From assembly GCA_902826485.1 (NCBI GenBank), contig CADEEZ010000023.1, forward strand, positions 1 to 33,017: DNA of 33,017 nt, written 5' to 3'. The stretch is from an uncultured Gammaproteobacteria bacterium (GTDB lineage: Bacteria; Pseudomonadota; Gammaproteobacteria; Berkiellales; Berkiellaceae). Every line of letters starts with the position of its first letter. Position 1 is the stretch's first letter. Under the pieces are notes generated by a model that did not search any database, had not been told where the DNA came from, and was given only the letters and a program-made list of their open reading frames with translations. The position numbers were made by a program, and so were the translations under genes. Positions 1 to 8,862 of the stretch are shown one piece after another.

Positions 1-833
1 AAAGTGGTTTCACTTTGTTGGTAGTTCGGATCAAATACGCCTTCTTTGTCATTATGTACTAACCCTTTTTTATTCCACGGTAAATCATAGTAAGCACCAT
101 GATCCGCAAAGGCAACAAAAGGATATTTGATGATATCAAAATAGGGTGAATAATCGAAATCTTTGGGTGTATATAATTTAGGGTTTCGGTTGATGAGTTC
201 TATACCCGTTTCTTCGTGTTGTTTAACCAACGGCAAAATAGGAAAGTTTACAGTAGTAAAGGCTTCTGCAATCATCGTCGAACAAATAGTACGCGTGGTT
301 TCACCAGCAGTATATTCGAAAATACTCGAACGCCAGCGTCTGGGCAGAATCATCCAAGGGAATAAATATCGCATTAAATCCCAAATTTGTCGCACATCAT
401 AATCTTTACCCAACTGCTGAATCGAAAATTCAATCACTTGCTGTGCATCTAACCGAGATAAGCCTCTTGGCCGACAAATTCGAATATGGTCGTTAATATA
501 TTCAGACATGGGATTAACCACAGTACCTTGACCGACGTATCCTTCGATAATCAATTGCTCGTTAGGTTCACCTTTAAAATAATCACTCAGGCGGTTTCTC
601 AGGCGAATATTATCGATATCATGCAGCCTGCCAATATAAATTCCGGCATGTGACCATGGACTGTGAGTAATATGCTTAATGACTTCACTGACGCGGCTAC
701 GGCCTTCTATGAGCAAAACGTCGCAAGGCCTCACTTCATAACGAATACGTTCAAAATCGCATAGAGGAAAGTCACTGGGGGGATCTTCGTGAATAACCCA
801 ATTAACCAACAGCGTTTTAATCAAATCTAACAT
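1..833 (-). CDS. YiiX/YebB-like permuted papain-fold (NlpC/P60 superfamily) protein, 3' end off window
   Basis: The minus strand is open from an ATG at 833 to the window edge, so the C-terminus is missing (277 codons seen). An in-frame TAA lies upstream of this ATG and AGAGAG serves as a ribosome site. The protein has the permuted papain order, His before Cys: SPWSHAGIYIG (His62), a glycine/Tyr-Asp block GKDYD near residue 142, then TICSTMIAEAF (Cys184). This matches the YiiX/YaeF-type (DUF830) enzymes, which are amidases or hydrolases acting on cell-wall or lipid-linked substrates; the substrate here is unknown. There is no obvious signal peptide, and Trp/Tyr/Pro content is high. It lies 73 bases downstream of rmuC on the same strand and may be co-transcribed. 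The fold assignment is fairly sure; the activity is inferred. Confidence 0.7.
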   Translation of the reverse strand, partial: MLDLIKTLLVNWVIHEDPPSDFPLCDFERIRYEVRPCDVLLIEGRSRVSEVIKHITHSPWSHAGIYIGRLHDIDNIRLRNRLSDYFKGEPNEQLIIEGYVGQGTVVNPMSEYINDHIRICRPRGLSRLDAQQVIEFSIQQLGKDYDVRQIWDLMRYLFPWMILPRRWRSSIFEYTAGETTRTICSTMIAEAFTTVNFPILPLVKQHEETGIELINRNPKLYTPKDFDYSPYFDIIKYPFVAFADHGAYYDLPWNKKGLVHNDKEGVFDPNYQQSETT

Positions 834-906
834 TGGCGGATCTCTCTCATATATAATTAATTTAGTTTACTTAGAGAAAGACCGCTACTTTTGCGCTTGA
901 TATTAT

Positions 907-2055
907 TTAGAGTATGTTTAACTCTTCTAGGAGTTTATCTGAAGGTTTATCCAGTTCAACATTATCGATTTTCACAAATCGACTCGTGATTTTTTTAGCA
1001 GAAACATTGACGTCTTCTACATCTTTTTGAGCTTGCTGTATGTGTTTAGTTAAATCTTCCATGCGCTTACCAAAGCGCTCAAAATCTTTTGATAATAAAC
1101 GTAAGTGATCTTGAATGAGGTGTACTTGTTGTCTGGTTTTTTGATCTTTGATCACGCTATTGGCCGTGGTTAAAATGGCCATAAGCGTAGTAGGAGAAGT
1201 GAGCCACACACGTTTTTCAAAAGCAAATTGCACTAACTCTTCGTGGTGCGCATGAATTTCTGCAAAAACCGATTCCGCCGGAATAAACATCAATGCGCTA
1301 TCGCAAGTAATGCCGGGTAAAATATATTTACTGCTAATATCGGTAATATGTTTTTTAATATCTTGTTTAAATTTTAGTGAAGCCGCTTGTTGTTCGTGCA
1401 AAGTTAAATTAATGTTAATCATGCTTTTGTAATTTTCAAGCGGAAATTTCGCATCGATGGCTAATTTTCCATTGGGCTCGGGTAACGATAACAAACAATC
1501 GACTCGGGTTTGATTGGGTAAAACGGCCTGCAATTCATAAACCGATTGCGGCAAAATATCGCTGATTAATTGATGTAATTGAAATTCACCAAAAGCCCCT
1601 CTGGCCCGTTTGTCATTTAAAATATCTTGTAGACTTAAAACAGAGGTGGATAACTCGGAAATTTTCTTTTGCGCTTCATCAATAATGGTTAAGCGTTTGA
1701 TAATATTTGTAAACGTATCATTTGTGCGTTCTAAGCTACTTTCTAAACGTTTATCTAACAGTACACTGATTTTATCTAATTTTGTTTCGGTTGATAGGGT
1801 GAGTTTATCAAATTGTTTGTTGAGCGTATCGTTATGTCTGGTGAGGGCATTTTGTAATTGTCTGTCTAGTTCGGCTGTGTTATTCCCCAAAAAGTTTTGT
1901 ATGGTCGTGAGATTGTGTAAATTGGTTTGAAGGTGTTGCTGATTAAGCTGCACAAATTGCTCGTTAATTTTTTTATTCAGCATTTTGTGAATATAAATAA
2001 AAATAAGGACAAAGCCCAATAGAAAAGTAATCATGCTAGATAATAATAGAAGCAT
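907..2055 (-). CDS. rmuC: RmuC-family DNA recombination protein
   Basis: A 382-residue protein with a single N-terminal membrane segment (about residues 3-22), a coiled-coil stretch (about 25-130) and the RmuC nuclease-like domain (about 150-330). Recognisable family blocks are RARGAFGEFQLHQLI, the LAIDAKFPLENY segment containing the conserved Asp-Ala-Lys, DSALMFIPAESVFAEI and WLTSPTTLMAIL. RmuC proteins limit inversion at short inverted repeats and are thought to be membrane-tethered nucleases related to restriction endonucleases. The ATG at 2055 is preceded by GTGGA at suitable spacing. The length is a little below that of E. coli RmuC (about 475), mainly through a shorter coiled coil and tail. 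The gene is divergent from deoC with 91 bases between them. Confidence 0.93.
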   Translation of the reverse strand: MLLLLSSMITFLLGFVLIFIYIHKMLNKKINEQFVQLNQQHLQTNLHNLTTIQNFLGNNTAELDRQLQNALTRHNDTLNKQFDKLTLSTETKLDKISVLLDKRLESSLERTNDTFTNIIKRLTIIDEAQKKISELSTSVLSLQDILNDKRARGAFGEFQLHQLISDILPQSVYELQAVLPNQTRVDCLLSLPEPNGKLAIDAKFPLENYKSMININLTLHEQQAASLKFKQDIKKHITDISSKYILPGITCDSALMFIPAESVFAEIHAHHEELVQFAFEKRVWLTSPTTLMAILTTANSVIKDQKTRQQVHLIQDHLRLLSKDFERFGKRMEDLTKHIQQAQKDVEDVNVSAKKITSRFVKIDNVELDKPSDKLLEELNIL

Positions 2056-2146
2056 ATGGTTTGTTCCACTTAATCATATAATGATATAAAACCTGATATA
2101 CCTATTATACATGATTAAGTTATTTTGGTTAATTTAGGGGAAGACT

Positions 2147-2893
2147 GTGTTTCCAAATTTTGCACCTGCATTTCAAATTGAAGATCTTATCCCGTTATTA
2201 GATGTCACGAATTTAAATCCAGATGCCACTGAAGCTGAAATCAGTGCGCTTTGCCATAATATTAATAAGCTTTCAAAGCCTGTTGCCGCGATTTGCGTTT
2301 ATCCTAGCATGTTGCCTTTAGCTAAAAAATTAATTAAACATCCCATTGCATTTTGTACGGTGGTAAACTTTCCATTAGGAAACCTACCTAAATTAGAAGT
2401 ACGTTCACAAATCTACGAGGCATTAGATTTAGGGGCCACTGAAATTGATATGGTGATCCCTTATCGTGATTTTCAATTAAATTCTAATATGTTAGAAGAT
2501 TTTTTGTCACCTTGCCGAGAATTAATTCCGCGTACTAAAGTGTTAAAAGCCATTTTAGAAACCGGGGCATTATCAGACGAAGAAATCCGTTTGGCAACCG
2601 ATGCTTGCTTAAGGGCCCGATGCGATTTTATTAAAACGTCTACAGGTAAACATACTGTTCAAGCAACGACCAAAGCCGTGAGAATCATGGCCAATCAAAT
2701 CAAAAATCATTATTTAAATACCGGGGTTAAAGGCGGAATTAAAATCGCCGGTGGCATTCAAAACATGAAGATCGCCAATGAATTTATTGATGTGGTTCTG
2801 CAAGTGTTGGCACCCGAATGGCTCCATCCTCGTTGGTTTAGAATAGGCGCGAGTAAATTATTAGACGAGCTATTTATAAAGTTTAACAACTAA
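2147..2893 (+). CDS. deoC: Deoxyribose-phosphate aldolase
   Basis: The 248-residue product matches class I DeoC of the E. coli type (259 aa), which cleaves 2-deoxyribose-5-phosphate to acetaldehyde and glyceraldehyde-3-phosphate in deoxynucleoside salvage. Catalytic residues are visible: Asp101 in EIDMVIPYR, the Schiff-base lysine Lys163 in FIKTSTGK, and Lys199 in GIKIAGGIQ. The N-terminal LDVTNLNPDATEAEI block corresponds to the E. coli LMDLTTLND region. The start is GTG, supported by AGGGGAAG seven bases upstream; no in-frame ATG is near. No other deo gene adjoins it, so this is a stand-alone salvage gene. Confidence 0.95.
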   Translation: MFPNFAPAFQIEDLIPLLDVTNLNPDATEAEISALCHNINKLSKPVAAICVYPSMLPLAKKLIKHPIAFCTVVNFPLGNLPKLEVRSQIYEALDLGATEIDMVIPYRDFQLNSNMLEDFLSPCRELIPRTKVLKAILETGALSDEEIRLATDACLRARCDFIKTSTGKHTVQATTKAVRIMANQIKNHYLNTGVKGGIKIAGGIQNMKIANEFIDVVLQVLAPEWLHPRWFRIGASKLLDELFIKFNN

Positions 2894-3009
2894 CTATATT
2901 TCATATTTTAACTAATGGATGAACGGTAGTGCGTAACATTATTGACATAGTTTGTGAGCTTGATAAACTCTGTCATCTAATTCGTTATTCTAAACCAGGT
3001 ATATAAACG

Positions 3010-3267
3010 ATGAGCAAACCATTAGAAATATTAAGCCAAGATGAACTATTTACGGTTCTTAGAAGCATGTTAAAAACAACGCAAAATGAGTTGCTACCCA
3101 ATATATTAGAACTCAAGCGTGTAAAAGCACTCTTTAGTGCGATTGAATCCACCACTTGGAAATCGGCTTGTGAAAAGCATTTTTCATTGGTACTTGAAGA
3201 AGAAAAAGCAGGTGATCCTAAAGCAATTTATTTGCAACAGTATCCTAAAAACAGATTTATGGCTTAA
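3010..3267 (+). CDS. Small hypothetical protein (85 aa)
   Basis: Unrecognised. A soluble, helix-prone 85-residue protein without a signal peptide or membrane segment, with a Leu/Glu/Lys-rich middle (LLPNILELKRVKALF) and the C-terminus YPKNRFMA. It starts at ATG 3010 with AGG about 10 bases upstream. Its TAA stop at 3265-3267 overlaps the stop codon of the convergent rpoS gene (complement of 3264-3266) in the tetranucleotide TTAA, leaving no intergenic terminator between them. A 26-codon GTG frame (2929-3006) ends three bases before this start, so the gene may have a short leader. Confidence 0.6.
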   Translation: MSKPLEILSQDELFTVLRSMLKTTQNELLPNILELKRVKALFSAIESTTWKSACEKHFSLVLEEEKAGDPKAIYLQQYPKNRFMA

Positions 3268-4157
3268 CCATTTAATAAGTTATTAGGCCCCAGACCACTT
3301 TGGGTAATGATTTTTTTTAAGGCACGCAGGCCCTCTGTTTGAATTTGACGCACGCGTTCTCTTGTTAATCCGATATCTTGGCCTGTTTCATCGAGCGTCA
3401 TGATATCGTGCCCCATTAAGCCATATCGCCTCACAATCACGTCTCGTTGCCTTTCTGATAGGGAATCAATCCAGGTTTTAAGATGTTTTTTGATATCTTG
3501 ATTCAAATAAGCGGTATAGGGTTCTTCGTTTTGAAAATCTTGCAGGGTCTCTAAAATGGGTTTATCGAATTCGCCAGAAATAGGGGCATCGATAGAAATA
3601 ATTTTTTCATTTAACATCATGATTTTTTCAATTTCTTCGAGCGACTGCTTGCTATGTAACGCGAGTTCTTCTTTGTTAGGTTCGTGTTCAAGGCTTTTAT
3701 TTAAGGCTCGACTATTTCTTAAATAGCTGTTTACTTTTTTCATGATGTGAACAGGTAATCTAACTGTTCTGGCTTGATTCATAATACCACGCTCAATGGT
3801 TTGCTGAATCCACCAAGCGCCATAGGTTGAAAAACGGAACCCTCTATCGGGATCGAATTTTTCTACCGCGCGAATCAATCCCAAATTGCCTTCTTCAATC
3901 AGATCGGATAAAGACAAGCCGCTTCTGATGTAACGTCTGGCAATTTTAACCACTAATCTTAAATTACCCTCAATCATTTTTTTACGGCCTAAAGGGTGAC
4001 CTGACTGGGCTAATTTAGCGTATTCAAATTCTTGTTCTTTAGTAAGAAGAGGCGTAACGCGTACTTCTTTTAAGTATTTATCAAGCGGATCATTGGATTT
4101 AGCTTTGCTTTCCACATAATGACCCGTTGTATATTTATCTTGTTGCTGCATTGACAT
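3264..4157 (-). CDS. rpoS: RNA polymerase sigma factor RpoS (stationary-phase sigma-70 family)
   Basis: A 297-residue group-2 sigma-70 factor. Region 1.2 covers about residues 23-55 (DPLDKYLKEVRVTPLLT). Region 2 follows with the core-binding and -10 reading helices (NLRLVVKIARRY, DLIEEGNLGLIRAVEKFDP, FRFSTYGAWWIQQTIERGI). Region 3 begins near ARTVRLPVHIMKKV, and region 4 ends with the helix-turn-helix IGLTRERVRQIQTEGL (about 260-280). The pattern fits RpoS better than RpoD or RpoH, although the protein is shorter than E. coli RpoS (330 aa) at both ends. In Legionella and Coxiella relatives RpoS controls the switch between replicative and transmissive or resistant forms. The usual upstream neighbour nlpD is absent; a membrane coiled-coil gene is divergent instead. 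Confidence 0.92.
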   Translation of the reverse strand: MSMQQQDKYTTGHYVESKAKSNDPLDKYLKEVRVTPLLTKEQEFEYAKLAQSGHPLGRKKMIEGNLRLVVKIARRYIRSGLSLSDLIEEGNLGLIRAVEKFDPDRGFRFSTYGAWWIQQTIERGIMNQARTVRLPVHIMKKVNSYLRNSRALNKSLEHEPNKEELALHSKQSLEEIEKIMMLNEKIISIDAPISGEFDKPILETLQDFQNEEPYTAYLNQDIKKHLKTWIDSLSERQRDVIVRRYGLMGHDIMTLDETGQDIGLTRERVRQIQTEGLRALKKIITQSGLGPNNLLNG

Positions 4158-4195
4158 CTTGCTGCCTAACTATACTTCTCAATTTCTATATCGGC

Positions 4196-4225
4196 TATAG
4201 ACACCTTCGCTTGAATAAAGTTCAA
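4196..4225 (-). promoter_or_regulatory. Possible rpoS promoter
   Basis: On the minus strand a TTGAAC -35-like hexamer (4220-4225) and a TCTATA -10-like hexamer (4196-4201) are separated by 18 bases, about 40 bases upstream of the rpoS ATG. The fit is moderate and no operator could be identified. Confidence 0.3.
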
Positions 4226-4304
4226 TATGAATTTGGTAATAGGTTAGTGCTGAGCTAAAAATAATTATAAGTACCGCATAAAAAATCAGTATAGGGAAGA
4301 ATGT

Positions 4305-5195
4305 ATGATATCGAATACCAAACGATTAAAAACAAAAATGAATACTTTGCGTTTACCGTGGTGGTTTAATTTAGTGGAATCGGGGATCCCCTATCTATTA
4401 GCATCAACCTTCTCGATTGTACTCATGCTGACCCTAGGTGGATGGCTTGGCATGCCTGAATCGATACAATTACTAAAATGGGTAGAAGCCTTATTTATGG
4501 CAATGTCGCCTGCCGTAAAATTTTTAGCCGTGATCTCAATGGGATTAGGTTCTTTTCTTTCTACTTTCGCGATCGTCTCTGTATTTGTGTGTGGGCTTTT
4601 ATACAATTATGTTAAAAAACCTGCTTTAGAAGGGCTTGAAGTTTCTGAAGAACTTTTATCACAAACAAAGGAATTGCAAGACTCTATTTTGAAGCAAGGT
4701 GAACTAAATGAATTGTTTAAACAACAAGTGGAATTTTTAAAAGGCTACGCACAAGCATTGAAAGCAAAAATAGACAATCCAGACGAGATTAAGCCGCAGG
4801 CCCAAAAAAACAGATTAAATTCGATGTTTGACGGGGAATGGCTACAAACAGAGTTATCGCACCAAGACGAAGAAAGACAAGAAGAAGAACAAGAAGAGGT
4901 AGAAACACCCCATTCAGAAACAGACGAACGCACAGGAAATTTTGGAGAACAAGAATTTTTACCTCATATAGAAACACCAGAAAATAACTTCTCTGAAAGG
5001 CAAGAACGACATTCTCCTGAAACGCCCCTACAACAATCTCAGCCCGTGATTTTTTCTACTCAGCAGCTATCTACTCAAAGGCCCCATTCACAAAAACAAA
5101 AATCCAGTCGATTAAGCATTTTAAACAAACATAATCGCAGGCAGGGACACCATGTTTCCAGGAATGGTCATCATAATAAAAAAGCGTTTAGATAG
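4305..5195 (+). CDS. Membrane protein with coiled coil and charged cytoplasmic tail, unknown function
   Basis: Unrecognised 296-residue protein. The first ~20 residues are basic, followed by hydrophobic segments at about 28-48 and 72-101 (one long or two short helices). A heptad-rich coiled coil spans about 108-155. A low-complexity tail follows: very acidic around 183-205 (DEERQEEEQEEVETP), Gln/Ser/Pro-rich to about 260, then strongly basic and His-rich (NRRQGHHVSRNGHHNKK). ATG 4305 has GGGA seven bases upstream; another ATG at 4301 opens a frame of only about 22 codons. It is divergent from rpoS. A REP palindrome followed by eight T residues lies just after the stop. It could be an inner-membrane organiser or a secreted membrane-inserting protein; the sequence does not decide. 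Confidence 0.75.
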   Translation: MISNTKRLKTKMNTLRLPWWFNLVESGIPYLLASTFSIVLMLTLGGWLGMPESIQLLKWVEALFMAMSPAVKFLAVISMGLGSFLSTFAIVSVFVCGLLYNYVKKPALEGLEVSEELLSQTKELQDSILKQGELNELFKQQVEFLKGYAQALKAKIDNPDEIKPQAQKNRLNSMFDGEWLQTELSHQDEERQEEEQEEVETPHSETDERTGNFGEQEFLPHIETPENNFSERQERHSPETPLQQSQPVIFSTQQLSTQRPHSQKQKSSRLSILNKHNRRQGHHVSRNGHHNKKAFR

Positions 5196-5228
5196 TTATA
5201 AACTTTAACGGAATTAGTTGGAATAGGC

Positions 5229-5265
5229 TGGCCGGCACGGAGGCCGGCCACTACAGATTTTTTTT
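5229..5265 (+). repeat. REP-type palindrome (family A, copy 1) with T-run; possible terminator
   Basis: Eight-base GC-rich arms at 5229-5236 and 5243-5250 enclose a six-base loop. The element continues with CACTACA and, after a short gap, eight T residues (5258-5265). It matches the family A repeats at 15263-15352 with one mismatch over the 24 bases from 5232. Lying between the convergent ends of the 4305 and 5266 genes, it could act as a transcription terminator for the plus-strand gene. Confidence 0.75.
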
Positions 5266-5571
5266 CTACATGATCTTCAATTTCGCTTCAGTTGCTTGCT
5301 GTAACAAACGCATCTGTTGAAAAGCATCTAGGGTTTTTAAAAATTGGCCCTGATGGTGCAAATATTCTTTTAATAAAAGGGTTTGAAAGACTTTTTGTAA
5401 TCGATGTTTGTCGCTGAGCATTTTTAATTCAAGTTCTTGAATTTTTAAGGCCTGTTTTTCAATGGTCTGCTGCTTAAAGAGCAGTTTTTGCTGAAGCTCG
5501 GCTAAATTTTCGAGATAATCTTGCTCGAGGGAGTCCATGATCCAGTCTTCGGTTTGGTCTTCTGGTGCCAT
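5266..5571 (-). CDS. Small coiled-coil protein (101 aa), hypothetical
   Basis: Unrecognised 101-residue protein, almost wholly alpha-helical. An acidic N-terminus (MAPEDQTEDWIMDSLEQDY) leads into a Leu/Gln-rich coiled coil (about residues 20-62, for example LQQKLLFKQQTIEKQALKI), then a second Gln/Leu-rich helix. Composition recalls SlyX-like small coiled-coil proteins, but length and motifs do not match, so no family is assigned. Its stop adjoins the T-run after REP copy 1. It is divergent from ispG with a 130-base gap. Confidence 0.6.
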   Translation of the reverse strand: MAPEDQTEDWIMDSLEQDYLENLAELQQKLLFKQQTIEKQALKIQELELKMLSDKHRLQKVFQTLLLKEYLHHQGQFLKTLDAFQQMRLLQQATEAKLKIM

Positions 5572-5701
5572 TTTTATTATCCTTATTATCCAGATGAAGC
5601 CTTAGAAGTATACTCGGGCTTCAAGCCAGCGTAAAATACTTAAGATAACGCACAATGTTATTTAGAAGGTTGACATATAATTAATTTGAAGTGGTGGTTT
5701 T

Positions 5702-6931
5702 ATGAGTATTCTTGTCCCAAAGCGAAGAGTGAGTGTGCCTGTTCAAGTCGGCAATATTACCATTGGGGGCACTGCACCTGTCGTGGTTCAATCGATGACC
5801 AATACCGATACAGCAGATATTGAAGCCACTGCACAACAAACCTTTGAATTATGGCAAGCCGGCTCTGAAATTGTTCGTATTACCGTCAACAACAAAGAAG
5901 CTGCCAAAGCAGTGCCTTACATTCGAGATAGATTAGTCACATTAGGTTGGCAAGATCCTATTATTGTTGGCGATTTTCATTATATTGGTCACCAATTATT
6001 ACAAGAATTTCCCGATTGCGCTAAAGCACTCGCAAAATATCGTATTAATCCGGGCAATGTCGGTTTTGGCGAAAAGCATGACAAAAATTTTGCCTCGATG
6101 ATAGAAATGGCCATTAAATATGATAAGCCAGTGAGAATTGGGGTAAATTGGGGTAGCTTAGATCAAGATTTATTAGCAAGACTGATGGATGAAAATGCCC
6201 AGTTAGCCGACCCTAAACCCACGCATGAAATTGCCAAACGCGCTTTGATTGATTCCGCTATTTTAAGTGCGAAAGCAGCAGAAGCCATTGGACTGCCTCG
6301 CAATAAGATTATTTTATCTTGTAAATTAAGCCGAGTACCAGAACTCATTGACGTTCATTTGGCGCTAGCAGCAGAATGTGATTATGCTTTGCATGTGGGC
6401 TTAACAGAAGCAGGTATGGGCTCTAAAGGTATCGTTTCTACCACAGCTGCTTTATCGGTGTTACTAGACAAAGGCATTGGAGATACCATCAGGGCTTCAT
6501 TGACCCCTGAACCAGGCGGAGACAGAAAACTTGAAGTAGAAGTTTGCCAGCAAATTTTACAATCTTTGGGGATGCGCGCTTTCTCTCCTATGGTCACAGC
6601 TTGCCCAGGGTGTGGGCGGACGACCAGTACTGTTTTTCAAACCTTAGCTCAAACGATACAACAACATATCCGTCTTAAACTGCCTGTTTGGAAAAAAGCA
6701 TATCCCGGCGTCGAAAATCTCCAATTAGCCGTAATGGGCTGCGTGGTGAATGGTCCAGGTGAAAGCAAGCACGCGGATATAGGAATAAGCTTACCAGGAA
6801 CCGGAGAAGCCCCAGCGGCCCCTGTTTTTATTGATGGAAGCAAATATACTATTTTGAGAGGGGATACGATTGCACAAGACTTTATTGAAATCGTCGAACG
6901 CTACGTACAGGAAAAATATACAGTCGCTTAA
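5702..6931 (+). CDS. ispG: 4-hydroxy-3-methylbut-2-en-1-yl diphosphate synthase (IspG/GcpE)
   Basis: The 409-residue product is IspG of the non-mevalonate (MEP) isoprenoid pathway, which converts MEcPP to HMBPP using a [4Fe-4S] cluster. The TIM-barrel domain begins with [19 protein letters not shown] and contains [11 protein letters not shown] and [11 protein letters not shown]. The C-terminal cluster domain shows the three iron ligands Cys301 and Cys304 ([10 protein letters not shown]) and Cys347 ([11 protein letters not shown]), with catalytic-region Glu354. It is longer than the E. coli enzyme (372 aa), as in several other gammaproteobacteria and in beta-proteobacteria. The ATG at 5702 follows GTGGTGG. 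The Sel1-repeat gene starts 14 bases after the stop, so the two are probably co-transcribed. Confidence 0.96.
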   Translation: MSILVPKRRVSVPVQVGNITIGGTAPVVVQSMTNTDTADIEATAQQTFELWQAGSEIVRITVNNKEAAKAVPYIRDRLVTLGWQDPIIVGDFHYIGHQLLQEFPDCAKALAKYRINPGNVGFGEKHDKNFASMIEMAIKYDKPVRIGVNWGSLDQDLLARLMDENAQLADPKPTHEIAKRALIDSAILSAKAAEAIGLPRNKIILSCKLSRVPELIDVHLALAAECDYALHVGLTEAGMGSKGIVSTTAALSVLLDKGIGDTIRASLTPEPGGDRKLEVEVCQQILQSLGMRAFSPMVTACPGCGRTTSTVFQTLAQTIQQHIRLKLPVWKKAYPGVENLQLAVMGCVVNGPGESKHADIGISLPGTGEAPAAPVFIDGSKYTILRGDTIAQDFIEIVERYVQEKYTVA

Positions 6932-6945
6932 TCTAGAGGGAAAGC

Positions 6946-8856
6946 ATGGAAGCCAAACACACAATTCATTTTGCGGTTACTTTATTAGTCGCAAGTCTTT
7001 CTGTTGAACCGGTGATCACTTATGCACAAACACCGGTTCCCAAGGCAGAAACCTCAATCAATCAATTAGCCCCCCTTGCCGAAGTGAAAGCCGCAGCAGA
7101 GCAGGGTGATAGAAATGCTCAATTTGCTTTAGCCTTAAAATATTTAAACGGATCAGACGGCTTGAATATCGATCCGAATAAGGGCTGCAAATGGTTTATC
7201 AGTGCTGCTGAACAAGGTCATATATTAGCGCAATACAATGCGGGCATTTGTTACGTTGAAGGTGTTGGCGTAGTTAAAAATCCTAAAACGGCCTTCGAGT
7301 GGTTTTTAAAATCGGCCAATCAAGGCAATCCCGAATCTATATATAATGTCGCGTATGCGTACCATTATGGAGAGGGAACAAAGGTAGATTTAATGCAAGC
7401 CGCTAATTGGTATGAAAAAGCCATGGCAAAAAATAACATTGCCGCGATGCAAGGTTTGGCTTTAATTTACAACAGTGGCTCAGCTGAAATCCCCAAAGAT
7501 CAAATAAAAGCACTCGATTTATTTAAAAAAGCTGCAGACCAAAATTATGCGCCTGCTCAATATATGATGGGTTTGTATTATGAAAAGGGTTGGGCTGCTC
7601 TAGAAATCAATGAAAAATTGGCTTTTGATTGGTATAATAAATCAGCCGCACAAAATTATAAAAAAGCCTTTCAAGCCATCGCTTTACTTTACAAAAATCA
7701 AAAAAGCTGGCCAGAATATTTTGCTTGGATTCAAAAAAGTGCCTTTACCGGCCTGCCTGAAGCCCAATTAGAATTAGCCATTGCTTTTCGTGATGGCACA
7801 GGAACAGCCGTTGATTCTAAAGAATCCTATAAATGGTTTTTAGAAGCAGCCAAACAGGGTTTTGTTGAAGCGCAATTTGAACTGGGTAAAACCTACAAAA
7901 AGGGCACAGGGCTAGATTCACCCAATGATGTTCAAGCCTTTAAATGGTTTACTGAAGCGGCTAAAAAAGGGTACGCCCCTGCTATGGTTGAATTGGCGCA
8001 ACTTTATTGGGAAGGCAGAGGCGTTGATCAAAGCAATAGTTATGGCAGATCCTGGATGGAAAAAGCCATGGAGAAAAAAGAACCTGAGGCTTATGTTGCT
8101 GTCGCCAAAGCCTATCAATTAGGGCATGCAGGATTTGACCGATCAGAACAAAAAGCCTTTGAGAATTATGTTAAAGCAGCGCAATTGGGTAGCCCTGAAG
8201 GACAATATCAAGTTGGCATGTACTATTCAGATGGTCAATTAATTGGTCATCCTGATGAAAAAGAAGCGTTTAAATGGCTACAATATGCCGCAGATCAAAA
8301 TAACCAAGAAGCCCTTTATGAAGTGGCGAGACGTTACGAAGATGGCGTGGGGATAGCGGTAGATAAAGCGAAGGCCATCAAAGCATATCATATTGCCTCT
8401 AATCAAGGTGAACCCCGATCACAATTGAGAATGGGGAAATTACTGATTGCGGGAGAAGTGATCGATAAAGACTTACCTAGAGCGCTTAACTTAATAAAAA
8501 GTGCCGCAACAAGTGGGTATGCTCCAGCCCAATATGATTTAGCTTTATTGTATCTTGATGGCAAAGTAACTGAAAAAAATCCAACTGAAGCGGTTAAATG
8601 GCTTGAATTATCGGCTTATCAAGGAATGACTGAGGCACAATATCAGTTAGGATTGGCTTATTCTGCAGGGTTAGGGACAAAAGAAGATAAAATAAAAGGC
8701 TATGCCTGGTTAAGCTTGGCAGCAAAAAGTGCAAATCAAAAAATGATCAAAGCCAGAGATCTTCAAATGAAAAAATTAAATAAAGACGAAATGAATCAAG
8801 CAAAAGTATTTCTAGATAATATCAATTCAAAAATGCTGAATAATAATAAAAAGTAG
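6946..8856 (+). CDS. Exported Sel1-repeat (TPR-like) protein
   Basis: A 636-residue protein with an N-terminal signal-peptide-like segment (residues 1-28, hydrophobic FAVTLLVASLSV, ending around TYAQ). It then carries about 15 Sel1-like repeats of roughly 36 residues from about residue 45 to 620. Typical units are APAQYMMGLYY, VEAQFELGKTY, TEAQYQLGLAY and KWFLEAAKQGF. Sel1 proteins are helical solenoids that scaffold protein-protein interactions. In Legionella, exported members such as EnhC, LpnE and LidL influence host-cell entry and peptidoglycan homeostasis. The start at 6946 has GAGGGAAAG just upstream. It lies between ispG and a small membrane gene in a compact run, so periplasmic or cell-surface location is likely. 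The partner is unknown. Confidence 0.88.
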   Translation: MEAKHTIHFAVTLLVASLSVEPVITYAQTPVPKAETSINQLAPLAEVKAAAEQGDRNAQFALALKYLNGSDGLNIDPNKGCKWFISAAEQGHILAQYNAGICYVEGVGVVKNPKTAFEWFLKSANQGNPESIYNVAYAYHYGEGTKVDLMQAANWYEKAMAKNNIAAMQGLALIYNSGSAEIPKDQIKALDLFKKAADQNYAPAQYMMGLYYEKGWAALEINEKLAFDWYNKSAAQNYKKAFQAIALLYKNQKSWPEYFAWIQKSAFTGLPEAQLELAIAFRDGTGTAVDSKESYKWFLEAAKQGFVEAQFELGKTYKKGTGLDSPNDVQAFKWFTEAAKKGYAPAMVELAQLYWEGRGVDQSNSYGRSWMEKAMEKKEPEAYVAVAKAYQLGHAGFDRSEQKAFENYVKAAQLGSPEGQYQVGMYYSDGQLIGHPDEKEAFKWLQYAADQNNQEALYEVARRYEDGVGIAVDKAKAIKAYHIASNQGEPRSQLRMGKLLIAGEVIDKDLPRALNLIKSAATSGYAPAQYDLALLYLDGKVTEKNPTEAVKWLELSAYQGMTEAQYQLGLAYSAGLGTKEDKIKGYAWLSLAAKSANQKMIKARDLQMKKLNKDEMNQAKVFLDNINSKMLNNNKK

Positions 8857-8862
8857 GTTGAA

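Noticed and set aside
163..402. 79-residue plus-strand open frame
   Set aside because: It lies opposite the YiiX-like gene, whose His and Cys motifs show that the minus strand is the coding one.
2929..3006. 26-codon GTG frame directly before the 85-aa gene, possible leader peptide
   Set aside because: Too short to judge, with only a weak ribosome site; noted under the neighbouring gene instead.
5670..5681. TTGACA overlapping TATAAT before ispG as a promoter
   Set aside because: The two hexamers overlap instead of being about 17 bases apart, so they cannot serve as a -35/-10 pair; at most the TATAAT could be a -10 with a poor -35.
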